Source: Streptomyces sp. NL15-2K (GTDB lineage: Bacteria > Actinomycetota > Actinomycetes > Streptomycetales > Streptomycetaceae). From it: DNA of 64,000 bases. Location: positions 1,736,001 to 1,800,000 of the forward strand of contig NZ_CP130630.1 in the NCBI RefSeq assembly GCF_030551255.1, read 5' to 3'. The notes beneath the pieces are model-generated. The model saw only the letters and a program-made list of their open reading frames with translations, had not been told where the DNA came from and ran no database searches. This document shows, piece by piece, positions 42,310 to 50,397 of the stretch. The position numbers and the translations under genes were made by a program. Every line of letters starts with the position of its first letter. Within the stretch, counting starts at the first letter, position 1.

Positions 42310-43866
42310 ATGGCGTCCGTCGTCGGCGATCGGTTGCGGCTCGTGGTCAAGGTCCTGGGAAGCCTCGTCGCCGACGAGGTGGGCCAGGCCACACGGCTGC
42401 GCAGACACTCGAAACGGGGCGAACCACCGCACCCGGCGGAGGCCGCCGAGGCCTCCGCCGGGGCCGAACGCAGGCGGGCCAAGGCGGTGCGCCACGCGCT
42501 GGAGAGCCTCGGCCCCTTCTATGTGAAGCTGGGTCAGATCCTGTCCACCCGGCCCGACATGGTGCCCCAGTCCATCAGGGACGAACTGCAGAACCTGCAC
42601 GACCAGGTCGACGTCCAGCCCTTCTCGGTCTTCGAGCCCGTGCTGGCGGGCGACCTCGGGCCGGACTGGAAGCTGCGGTTCGACGACATCGACACCGTCG
42701 CCCCGCTCGGGGCGGCCTCCCTCGCCCAGGTCTACCGGGTGACGCTGCCCGGCGGCCGGCCGGCCGTGGTCAAGATCCAGCGGCCCGGCATCCGCGAGGG
42801 GGTGCTCGCGGACATGGCGCTGATGCGCCGGGCCTCCCGGATCGTGGCCCGCGTGGCACCCCGGTTCAACGAGGTCATCGACATCGAGGCGATGCTCGGC
42901 TCCGTCTTCGACGCCATGGAACCGGAGCTGGACTTCACCGGCGAGGCCCGCAACATGGACGAGGCCCGGGAGAACATCCGGCCCTTCCGTACACTGGAAG
43001 TGCCCCGCGTGCTGTACGCCGGTCCGCGGGTCCTGGTCCAGTCGCTGGCTGGGGGCACGTCGGTACGGCACATCGACCGCGCCCACTTCACCGACGACGA
43101 GCGCATCGAGATCGGCAAGGACCTGCTGCGGTTCATGTACCACGGGTACTTCGTCCACCGCATGTTCCACGCCGATCCGCACGCGGGCAACGTCTTCGCG
43201 GTCCCCGGCGGACCCGCGACGCTGATCGACTGGGGCATGGTCGGCCGTCTCGACCGCCGTACCAGTCTCCAACTGCTGCCCCTTTTCATGACGTTGGCGC
43301 AGAACGACGGAGCCGGCCTGGCGCACCACTGGGCGGAGATGGGGCGGATGACGGCGTGGTCCAACATGCCGGCGTTCGCCGCGGACATGGCCGCGTTCGT
43401 GCCGAAGGTCTCCCATCTGTCCCTGGAGGACATGAACTTCGGCGTCTCGCTCACCACCGTGCTGGCGAAGGCGACCAAGCGGGGCATCGGGTCACCGCCG
43501 GCGGTCTCCCTGCTCGGCAAGTCGTTCGCCAACCTCGACGGCTCCGTGCGCTGCCTGGCGCCGGAGATCACGCTGCCGGAGGTGTTCCAGGGCGAGGTGC
43601 CGAAGATCCTCTTCGCGCTGGGCCGCGAGTTCCTCGGCCGCCATCAGTTCGCCCGCAACTCCATGGAGTTGATGCTCGCCGCCGTCACCAGCCCCGAGCA
43701 GCTGCGCGGGGTCCTCGGCGACCTGGCCAACCGCCAGTTCGCCCTCAACGTCCACGAGCCCCGCACACCCACCGCGATGGGCGGCCAGCGGCCCGTCCGC
43801 CCCTCCGGCGGCCTGCTGGCCCTCGGTGCGCTGGCGTACCTGCTCGGCCGTCGCAGCTCCGGCTGA
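42310..43866 (+). CDS. UbiB/AarF (ABC1, ADCK-like) family atypical kinase
   Basis: A 518-residue protein with the family hallmarks: KxGQ motif K73-L-G-Q76 (YVKLGQILSTRPD), Ala-rich nucleotide loop GAASLAQV (133-140), VVKIQRPG with the invariant lysine, and HADPHAGN catalytic loop (286-293) followed by LIDWGMVG. The C-terminus ends in a hydrophobic, probably membrane-anchoring segment (about 499-512). The family is linked to quinone and lipid biosynthesis as an ATPase rather than a protein kinase. Its position in this cluster suggests handling of a hydrophobic intermediate. Confidence 0.9.
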   Translation: MASVVGDRLRLVVKVLGSLVADEVGQATRLRRHSKRGEPPHPAEAAEASAGAERRRAKAVRHALESLGPFYVKLGQILSTRPDMVPQSIRDELQNLHDQVDVQPFSVFEPVLAGDLGPDWKLRFDDIDTVAPLGAASLAQVYRVTLPGGRPAVVKIQRPGIREGVLADMALMRRASRIVARVAPRFNEVIDIEAMLGSVFDAMEPELDFTGEARNMDEARENIRPFRTLEVPRVLYAGPRVLVQSLAGGTSVRHIDRAHFTDDERIEIGKDLLRFMYHGYFVHRMFHADPHAGNVFAVPGGPATLIDWGMVGRLDRRTSLQLLPLFMTLAQNDGAGLAHHWAEMGRMTAWSNMPAFAADMAAFVPKVSHLSLEDMNFGVSLTTVLAKATKRGIGSPPAVSLLGKSFANLDGSVRCLAPEITLPEVFQGEVPKILFALGREFLGRHQFARNSMELMLAAVTSPEQLRGVLGDLANRQFALNVHEPRTPTAMGGQRPVRPSGGLLALGALAYLLGRRSSG

Positions 43867-43905
43867 ACCGCGAAAACGCACCACGACCACACACGGAGGT
43901 CCCCC

Positions 43906-44781
43906 ATGCCCGACATCGCACGCCCGAAGTCACCACCCGCACCGGACAGCTCGCTGCCGGACGGCATGTCGCAGGTCGCGCTCTGGACGGCGGCCGCGCA
44001 CGCCGCGGAGTGCCACCGGGACTCGCCCTACGTCCTCGACCCGTGGGCGGCCGACTTCCTCCACGCGGCCGGCTTCACGTCGGGCCCGCCGGGCGACGGC
44101 CCGCTGCAACGGCTGCTGCCCGACTGGGCGGTGGTGCGCACCCGCTTCTTCGACGAGCACCTCAGTGACGCGGCCCGCTCCGGCTGCCGCCAGGTCGTGC
44201 TGCTCGGCGCCGGGCTCGACACCCGTGCCTTCCGGCTGGAGTGGCCGACGGGGGTGCATGTCTTCGAGGTCGAGGATCCCGCCGTACTCGCCTTCAAGGA
44301 CCACGTGCTGGACTGGAGCCCGCCCTCCTGCGGACGCCGTAGCGTCGTCGGCGTCGACCCGGCGACCGGTGCCTGGGGCGACGAACTGCTCGCCGCGGGA
44401 TTCGACCCCCGGCGGCCCACCGCCTGGCTCTGCGAGACGCTCCTCTACCACCTCCAGCCGCACACGGTGGAGTCCGTCGTCGGCACGATGACCGAACTCT
44501 CCGCCCCGGGCAGCACCTTCGGCGCCGAGTGCGTGAACGCCGAGGCCGCTTCCTCGTCGTTCGTGGCGCCCTTCCTGGAGGCCCTGTCCGCGACCGGCAT
44601 CGCCTGGCACTGGCAGCTCGCCGAGCCGCAACGCTGGTGGGCGGAGCACGGCTGGGACGCGCGGGTGGCCGACCTGTTCACCCTGCCGTACGTCGTCCAG
44701 CGTCTGTCCCCCTACCTGCCGCTGCTCACCGAGGCCGCCGCGAAGTGCGTGTTCCTGACCACGGGGACGCTGCGCGGCTGA
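43906..44781 (+). CDS. Class I SAM-dependent methyltransferase, LCMT/PPM-like
   Basis: A 291-residue methyltransferase with motif VLLGAGLDTRAFRLEWP (about 97-113), characteristic of the leucine-carboxyl-methyltransferase/TIGR00027 group, and an acidic residue in FEVEDPAV. These enzymes often methylate carboxylates to esters. It starts 39 bp after the UbiB-like gene, with GGAGG seven bases before the ATG. A methyl-ester-forming step would fit azodyrecin-like products, which is inference. Confidence 0.85.
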   Translation: MPDIARPKSPPAPDSSLPDGMSQVALWTAAAHAAECHRDSPYVLDPWAADFLHAAGFTSGPPGDGPLQRLLPDWAVVRTRFFDEHLSDAARSGCRQVVLLGAGLDTRAFRLEWPTGVHVFEVEDPAVLAFKDHVLDWSPPSCGRRSVVGVDPATGAWGDELLAAGFDPRRPTAWLCETLLYHLQPHTVESVVGTMTELSAPGSTFGAECVNAEAASSSFVAPFLEALSATGIAWHWQLAEPQRWWAEHGWDARVADLFTLPYVVQRLSPYLPLLTEAAAKCVFLTTGTLRG

Positions 44782-44792
44782 CCGTACGCAGA

Positions 44793-44830
44793 GGGGAGCC
44801 CCGGGCCGTACGGCTCGGGGCTCCCCTTTT
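44793..44830. terminator. Rho-independent terminator between converging arms
   Basis: GGGGAGCCCC (44793-44802) pairs with GGGGCTCCCC (44817-44826), with an inner GCCGTACGGC palindrome extending the stem, followed by TTTT. It separates the methyltransferase gene from the converging WS/DGAT-like gene and probably stops transcription from the left. Confidence 0.85.
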
Positions 44831-44840
44831 GCTGGTGCGG

Positions 44841-46085
44841 CTACCCCCGCTCCAGTTCCAGCAGCGCTGCGAGCCACAGGTCGGGCAGTTCGTCGGCGGC
44901 CGTCAGGGCCTCGTCGTGGACCACGGTCAGGCAGGCCACGTCGTGCTGGCTCGTCAGTGTCGTCAGGCACCGGATCCCGGCCGCGGGGGCCGTGAAGACG
45001 ACGGAGCGGCGGGCCGCGCTCCCCTGGTGGACGAGGGCCTGGCCGAAGTTCACGCCGCTGGCCGGGGCGGCGACGACCGCGCCGTTGACCATCCGCGTGC
45101 CCACCCGGGCTCCGATCGCCCGCGGAGTGGCGGCGAGCAGCAGGCTGAGGGCGTCGCGCTGCCGGCTCGCGCGCAGCCGGGCTGTGCTGGCCGCGACGCG
45201 GGCCAGGGCCGCCTGGGGTGACGCCTCGTCACACGGCAGCAGCACCCGGGCGACGACCATACGGTTGCCGGGCGCGCACTCCTCCCCCGGTGCCCGTACG
45301 GACATCGGAACCGCCACCGGCAGCGGCGGATGGAGCGAACCGGTGGCCTTCAGGTGCCAGGCGCGCACGGCGTGGGAGAGAGCGGCGAGGTAGACGTCGT
45401 TCACCGTCCCGCCGTGGGCGCGGCCGATCGCCCGCAACCTGGCCAACGGCGCGTCCGCATGGCATACGGCTGTCCTCCCGCTGCCGGGTACGTCGAAGGC
45501 CGGCTTGGCCGTCGGGGCGCGGAAGGAGGCCACCACGTCGGCTACGGCACCGGCCAGGCCCTGGGCGGTCGGCCGGGCGCGATGGTGCGGTGCGGGTCCT
45601 CCCGCGGGGTGGTCGTCGAGAAGGGCGCGGGCGGTGTGGGCGGCGCCGACGCCGTCCTGGAAGGTGTGGTCGGTGCGGTAGCACAGGGTGTGGTCGCCGG
45701 CCGGGCCGTGGACCAGCCACACGTCCCAGGGCGGCCGCTCGGCGGGGCTCATGGGCCGCGTCAGCATCAGCCGCCCGGCTCCCGAACCGTCGGCGTCGTC
45801 CTCGGACAGCCACGCCTCGTGCACGTGCTGCTCGACCGCGATCCGGTCGACAAGCAGGAACACCCTGCGGTCGGGCGCGATGCGGTAGCGCAACGACGGG
45901 ATGCGGTGGGCACGTTCGGCCACGCGCGCGCGTACGGCGTCCAGGGTCGGCGCCGGGCCGCCGAACCGGAACGCGAACACGACCGGCAATGGCCTGCCGC
46001 GCATGGCCAGGTGATAGGCGACGTCCGGGGTTCCCATGGGCAGGGACGGCGGCAGGCTGCCGTCGGTGCCGAGGTGGGGGCGCAT
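44841..46085 (-). CDS. WS/DGAT-like acyltransferase
   Basis: A 414-residue protein of the wax-ester-synthase/diacylglycerol-acyltransferase (condensation-like) family. The active-site motif normally H-H-x3-D-G reads DHTFQDG (139-145): the first histidine is aspartate, the second and the D-G are kept. A second conserved region is TVNDVYLAALSHAVRAW (about 215-231), and VNFGQALVHQG lies near 350. It may acylate an alcohol or amine of the pathway. ATG at 46085 has AGGAAGG upstream. It is the last gene of the minus-strand operon, separated from the oxidase gene by a 562-bp repeat-filled gap. Confidence 0.82.
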   Translation of the reverse strand: MRPHLGTDGSLPPSLPMGTPDVAYHLAMRGRPLPVVFAFRFGGPAPTLDAVRARVAERAHRIPSLRYRIAPDRRVFLLVDRIAVEQHVHEAWLSEDDADGSGAGRLMLTRPMSPAERPPWDVWLVHGPAGDHTLCYRTDHTFQDGVGAAHTARALLDDHPAGGPAPHHRARPTAQGLAGAVADVVASFRAPTAKPAFDVPGSGRTAVCHADAPLARLRAIGRAHGGTVNDVYLAALSHAVRAWHLKATGSLHPPLPVAVPMSVRAPGEECAPGNRMVVARVLLPCDEASPQAALARVAASTARLRASRQRDALSLLLAATPRAIGARVGTRMVNGAVVAAPASGVNFGQALVHQGSAARRSVVFTAPAAGIRCLTTLTSQHDVACLTVVHDEALTAADELPDLWLAALLELERG

Positions 46086-46647
46086 GGTGGAACCTTCCTG
46101 TCGGGTGTGAGGGATCGCGGCGGGGTGGGTCGATGGCGGGCTGGGCGATGAGGCGGCCTGGGCCATGCAGTCGGCCCGGGCGACGGGGCCGGGCTGGGCG
46201 ACAGGACCGGGCTGAGCAACGGGCCAGGCTGACCAACGGGGCCAGAGCGGGCCGCGGGCCGAAGGGCCGACCGAGCCCAGGCAGCCGAGGCAGGCCGTGC
46301 GGAGCGGCCGGACGGGCGTGGGCAGCTGAGGCACACCGACCCCAACCCCCGACCGGCCCCAGACAGCCACGCCACACCGATCCGAACCACCCGACCGACT
46401 CCAGACAGCCACGCCACACCGACCCCAACCACCCAACCGACTCCAGACAGCCACGCCACACCGACCCCAACCACCCAACCGACTCCAGACAGCCACGCCA
46501 CACCGACCCCAACCACCCAACCGACTCCAGACAGCCACGCCACACCGACCCCAACCACCCAACCGACTCCGGGCCGACGCGGACACGGGCCCGAGCCGGC
46601 GCACCGGCGCACCGGCGCACCGGCGCCCGAGCGGACCCCGTCGCCCG
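46086..46647. other. 562-bp repeat-filled gap inside the operon
   Basis: No gene is supported. It contains degenerate 17-18-bp CCGGGCTGGGCGACA-like repeats near 46160-46240, the 42-bp minisatellite (46324-46574) and three GGCGCACC 9-bp repeats near 46600-46625. Because the periods are multiples of three and stop codons are absent, long spurious frames run through it on both strands. Confidence 0.7.
46324..46574. repeat. 42-bp minisatellite, about six units
   Basis: Units begin at 46407, 46449, 46491 and 46533 and are nearly perfect (the fourth diverges at its end); 46365-46406 is a divergent copy and 46324-46364 a more degenerate one. It lies between the oxidase and the WS/DGAT-like gene. 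Identical central units imply recent expansion. Confidence 0.9.
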
Positions 46648-47970
46648 TCAGCACGAACGGCGCGTGGAGCGGCCGAGCGCCTCCACATACCCCCGGATCA
46701 GGCGGCGGGTCGGCCCCCGGACGGGCAGCCGTGGGGCGCTCGAACGGTGCCAGGGCAGTGGGTCCCCGGGTTCCGGCTCCCCCATCAGGGCTGCGGCGAC
46801 GTACGCGCCGTGCGCCACGGACATCGCCAGGCCGTGCCCGCAGCAGCCGCCGATGTACCAGACGTCGGGGAAGCCGTGGACCGGCCCGACCACCGGCAGG
46901 TCGTCGAGCGTCATGCCGATACGGCCCGACCAGCGGTGGGTGACGCGTACGTCGGACAGGTCGGGGTGCAGGGAACGCAGCCAGCGGTCCAGCCAGGTCC
47001 AGGCCCGCTCGCGGAGGGCCTGGAGCCCGGGCGCGTCGAGTCCGGCGGGGGCGGTCACGGTTCCGCCGCCCGCCACCAGTCCCCCGTCCGGGAGCAGCCG
47101 GAAGTACGGCGCCATCGGTGCCGCGTCCACGACGGCGTACCCCGCGCGCCCGCCCAGGGCCTCGTACGCCGCCCGGCGGACGGGCGCGGTGGCCACGGCG
47201 TACACCTCCAGCGGCAGGATCGTGCCGACCGGCAGGCCCACCCCTTGCGCGGCGGAGTTGACGGCCAGTACCGCCTGCCCGGCGTAGAGCCTGCCGTGCG
47301 GGAAGACCAGTTCGGGTCCGACCAGGTCCCCGGTGTGTACGGCCCGCAGGGCGCTGTTCCCGTAGAAGCGCACGCCCTTGGCGGCGCAGGCGCGGGCGAG
47401 GGCGCCTGTCAGTGCGGCCGGGTCCAGGGTGGCCGCGGTGCGGTGGAGAAGCCCGGCCTTGTAGGGCACGCCGACCCGGGTGCGGACGGCGGCCCCGGAC
47501 AGGACCGGCACGTCCAGGCCGAGCGCCCGGTAGGCCTTCGCCTGTCGGGACAGGGCCGTCAGGTGCGCGGTCGAGCGCGTCGCCATGATCTGCTCGCCGC
47601 GCCGCAGCCCGCAGCCCACGTCGAGGCCGGCGCACAGTTCGAGGACGCTTTCGACGGCCCGCACGCTCGCCAGGTGCATCCGGCGTGCGGTGCCCGGGCC
47701 GAAGCGGCGTACCGCGCGGTCGATGGGCGGGCCGGCCCGGGGGCCCAGCAGGCCGGTGCCCCGGCCGCTGGCCCCGGCGGCCGGCCGCTCGGCGTCGACC
47801 ACGGCGATGTCGAGGCCGGGGGCGCGTTCCGCGAGGTGGTAGGCGCAGGCGAGGCCGGCGAGACCAGCTCCGACCACGGCCACGTCCGCGGTGACCACGC
47901 CGTGCAGCGGGGGCTGCGACGGCAACTCCGCCGGCTCCCAGGCGGGGGATCCGGCCGGTGACCGGGTCAT
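46648..47970 (-). CDS. FAD-dependent amine/amino-acid oxidase (DadA/glycine-oxidase-like)
   Basis: A 440-residue DAO-fold flavoprotein with FAD loop VAVVGAGLAGLACAYHLAE (about 28-46), acidic residue in VVDAERPAAGASGRGTG and C-terminal FAD segment DVWYIGGCCGHGLAMS. The family oxidises C-N bonds of amines and amino acids. In a pathway with an N-N bond it could oxidise a hydrazine to an azo or hydrazone, which is inference. ATG start overlaps the flavin reductase stop by four bases (ATGA). Confidence 0.85.
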   Translation of the reverse strand: MTRSPAGSPAWEPAELPSQPPLHGVVTADVAVVGAGLAGLACAYHLAERAPGLDIAVVDAERPAAGASGRGTGLLGPRAGPPIDRAVRRFGPGTARRMHLASVRAVESVLELCAGLDVGCGLRRGEQIMATRSTAHLTALSRQAKAYRALGLDVPVLSGAAVRTRVGVPYKAGLLHRTAATLDPAALTGALARACAAKGVRFYGNSALRAVHTGDLVGPELVFPHGRLYAGQAVLAVNSAAQGVGLPVGTILPLEVYAVATAPVRRAAYEALGGRAGYAVVDAAPMAPYFRLLPDGGLVAGGGTVTAPAGLDAPGLQALRERAWTWLDRWLRSLHPDLSDVRVTHRWSGRIGMTLDDLPVVGPVHGFPDVWYIGGCCGHGLAMSVAHGAYVAAALMGEPEPGDPLPWHRSSAPRLPVRGPTRRLIRGYVEALGRSTRRSC

Positions 47971-48638
47971 CGGACGCCGTCCGGCGCAGGCGCCGGCACC
48001 GGCTCGGGCACAGGCGCGGACTCGGGCACAGGCACGGGCCCGGACTCGCGCACAGGCACAGGCCCGGACTCGCGCACAGGCACAGGCCCGGACTCGTCGA
48101 GAGTCCGGAACCGTCGGTCGTGCCACAGCAGCGGGCGCCCGCCGCCCACGTGTACGGCCGCCACCCGTCCGACGACGAGGTGGTGGTCGCCGTAGCGGCG
48201 TACGTCCTCCACCAGGCACACCGACCAGGCGAGCGCTCCGCCGAGCACCGGGACGCCGAGTACCTGCCGGGTGTCGGTACCGGCGAAGCGCTGGAGCGCG
48301 GTCGTCGTCGGGGACGCGAACCGGGCGGCCAGGCCGTGCTGTTCCTCCCGGAGCAGATGGACCGCGAAGACGCCGTGCGCGCGGACCGCGGTGAGCGTGC
48401 GGGAGCCGTCGCGCAGGCAGGCCAGGAGCAGCGGCGGCCGGGCCGACAGGGAGGTGACCGCGGAGACCGTCATGCCGAGCGGGCCGTCCGCGCCCCGGGC
48501 CGTCACGACGGTCACGCCGGCGGCCAGCTTGGCGTACAGCCCCAGGCAGCGGGCGGCTCCGGGGCCCGGCTCGTCGCCCAGGGGGTCCGCGGTCGGCGGG
48601 GACGTGGGCTCAGCCGCGAGCCGCGGCGGCGCACTCAT
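47967..48638 (-). CDS. Flavin reductase (FMN-binding split-barrel)
   Basis: A 223-residue flavin reductase-like protein: AAGVTVVTARGADGPLGMTV followed by SAVTSLSARPPLLLACL is the FMN-binding split-barrel signature of HpaC/VlmR/ActVB-type enzymes. It supplies reduced flavin to two-component monooxygenases, here most likely the acyl-CoA-dehydrogenase-like enzyme and the halogenase-like enzyme. The C-terminal about 45 residues are Pro/Glu/Val repeats (ESGPVPVR, three copies) of 24-bp DNA units, absent from typical relatives. It overlaps the SRPBCC gene by 29 bp. Confidence 0.88.
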   Translation of the reverse strand: MSAPPRLAAEPTSPPTADPLGDEPGPGAARCLGLYAKLAAGVTVVTARGADGPLGMTVSAVTSLSARPPLLLACLRDGSRTLTAVRAHGVFAVHLLREEQHGLAARFASPTTTALQRFAGTDTRQVLGVPVLGGALAWSVCLVEDVRRYGDHHLVVGRVAAVHVGGGRPLLWHDRRFRTLDESGPVPVRESGPVPVRESGPVPVPESAPVPEPVPAPAPDGVR

Positions 48639-49077
48639 CGATCACCTCCGCGCCCACCAGGCCGACGAGGATGCGGGCGATGTTGGTCCGCAGTGTGGAC
48701 TCGGCCACCGGGTCGAGGATCTCCGCGAGGGTCGGGATGCCGAGGTCGAACGAGGCGGTGAAGACGATCAGCGTGCCGCCGTCGCGCGGTTCGCAGCGCC
48801 AGCTTCCCTCGAAGGTCTGGAAGTCGCCGCTGAGCTGCTCGAAGGTCAGGGAGAGCGTCTCCGGCGAGAACAGGTCGCGTTCCCGCCAGCGCATGAGCCC
48901 GCCCCGGAACGTCACGGTCCACTCCGACACCAGCGAGCCGTCGGCCAGCGGGTCGTCCACGCGGACCTCGCGCACGGTGTCGGTGAGTTCGGGATAGCGG
49001 CGGAAGTCGGTGATGCGTCGGTAGGCGTCGGCCGGTTCCAGGCCGCCGGCGAGCGCGTGCAGGACCACGTGGCGCAT
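48610..49077 (-). CDS. SRPBCC-family (polyketide cyclase/COQ10-like) protein
   Basis: A 155-residue Bet v1-fold protein with the pattern DAYRRITDFRRYPELTDTVR, WTVTFRGGLMRWRERD and IPTLAEILDPVAESTLR. Relatives are aromatase/cyclases or hydrophobic-ligand carriers. A clear GGAAAGGAAAC site precedes the ATG. In this operon it could bind a lipid-like intermediate. Confidence 0.82.
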   Translation of the reverse strand: MRHVVLHALAGGLEPADAYRRITDFRRYPELTDTVREVRVDDPLADGSLVSEWTVTFRGGLMRWRERDLFSPETLSLTFEQLSGDFQTFEGSWRCEPRDGGTLIVFTASFDLGIPTLAEILDPVAESTLRTNIARILVGLVGAEVIDECAAAARG

Positions 49078-49113
49078 GGTTTTTGTTTCCTTTCCGGTTG
49101 CCGGACGGTGGTG

Positions 49114-50397
49114 TCAGCCGGTCATGCGAAGGGCTGTGGTGTGCAGGGCCTCGGCGAGCGTGATGAAGAACCGGTCGAGCGCCTCGTCGTCCACCACCGC
49201 GGGCGGGGTCAGCCGCAGCACCCGGGTGGAGTTGAGGGAGTGGTTGACGAGCACGTTCCGGGCGATGAGCTCCAGCAGCAGTTCGCCGACCGCCTGTTCC
49301 TCGGTGAATTCGATCCCGATCAGCAGCCCGCGGCCGCGCACGTCGTGGACCAGCACCTCCTGGTACGGCGCGCACACGGCCCGCACGCCGGCGAGGATGC
49401 GCGCGCCGAGCGTCGCCGCCCGCGCCACGGTGTCCTCCCGTTCCATCGTCTCGACGGTGGCGAGGGCGGCGGCGCAGGCGATCGGGGAGGCGCCGAAGGT
49501 GGAGGTGTGCAGGTAGGGGTCGCGGCTGAAGGGGGCGTACGCCTGCTCGGTGGCGGCCATCGCGGCGATCGGCACCACTCCCCCGCTGAGCCCCTTGCCC
49601 ACCAGCAGGATGTCCGGGCGGACGCCTTCCGCGTCCACTCCCCACCAGGTGCCCAGCCGGCCCATCCCGGTCTGGATCTCGTCCACGACGAGCAGCGCGC
49701 CGAACTCCTCGCACAACGCGGCCACTTCACGGAGGTAGCCGGGCTCCGGGATGCGCACCCCGCCCTCGCCCTGGACCGGCTCGATGATGACGCAGGCCCG
49801 GTCGCGGCGGGCGGCCAGCGCCTGCTTCAGCCCGGCCGGGTCGCCGTAGTTGACCTGTGTGGTGTCGGGGAGCAAGGGCTGGAACGGCCGCTGGTAGGTG
49901 GCGTTGGCGGTGACGCTCAGCGCGCCCAGGGTCTTGCCGTGGAAGCCCTTGCGTGTGGTGATGACCGCGTTGCGTCCGTGGGCGCGGGCGAGTTTCAGGG
50001 CGGCTTCGGTCGCCTCGGCGCCGGAGTTGACGAAGTGGACGTAGTCGAGGCCCGGTGGGGTGTGCGCGGCGAGCGCCTGGGCGGCTCGGGCGGCGACCGG
50101 TTCGAGGAAGACGCGGCTGGCGAGCGGATGGGTGTCGATCTGGCGGTGCACGGCCTCGACGACGGCCGGGTGCCGGTGGCCGAGGAGGAAGACGCCGTAG
50201 CCGCCGAAGTCGAGGAAGCGGCGGCCGTCGTCGGTGTGGATCCAGGGTCCCTCGGAGCGCACTTCGGCCATGCCGCCCATGACCCGGCCCATGACCGCTC
50301 GGCCGGAGCCGATGTGCTTCAGGTACAGCTCGACGAGTTCCGTGCCGCCGGGCAGGGGTGCGGCCAGGTTGACGGGTGCGGGGGGCGAGATCGTCAT
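49114..50397 (-). CDS. Class III PLP aminotransferase (putrescine/ornithine type)
   Basis: A 427-residue aminotransferase with PLP lysine K268 in LLVGKGLSGGVVP, cofactor segment LLVVDEIQTGMGR (235-247) and FVNSGAEATEAALKLAR. The close resemblance to putrescine/ornithine aminotransferases implies an aldehyde/terminal amine substrate. The start overlaps the stop of the acyl reductase-like gene by four bases, suggesting that the two act in sequence: acyl thioester to aldehyde to alkylamine. Confidence 0.9.
   Translation of the reverse strand: MTISPPAPVNLAAPLPGGTELVELYLKHIGSGRAVMGRVMGGMAEVRSEGPWIHTDDGRRFLDFGGYGVFLLGHRHPAVVEAVHRQIDTHPLASRVFLEPVAARAAQALAAHTPPGLDYVHFVNSGAEATEAALKLARAHGRNAVITTRKGFHGKTLGALSVTANATYQRPFQPLLPDTTQVNYGDPAGLKQALAARRDRACVIIEPVQGEGGVRIPEPGYLREVAALCEEFGALLVVDEIQTGMGRLGTWWGVDAEGVRPDILLVGKGLSGGVVPIAAMAATEQAYAPFSRDPYLHTSTFGASPIACAAALATVETMEREDTVARAATLGARILAGVRAVCAPYQEVLVHDVRGRGLLIGIEFTEEQAVGELLLELIARNVLVNHSLNSTRVLRLTPPAVVDDEALDRFFITLAEALHTTALRMTG

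Noticed and set aside
46365..46574. CRISPR-like array
   Set aside because: Units are contiguous 42-bp repeats with no unique spacers and no cas genes anywhere in the window.
46229..47287. Long open frames on both strands across the 42-bp repeats
   Set aside because: The repeat period is a multiple of three and has no stop codons, so frames stay open by composition. The encoded 14-residue repeats have no start signal and no relation to flanking proteins.
46900..47961. Plus-strand frames opposite the FAD oxidase
   Set aside because: They are low-complexity Gly/Arg/Val shadows without motifs, whereas the minus strand has both FAD-binding segments.
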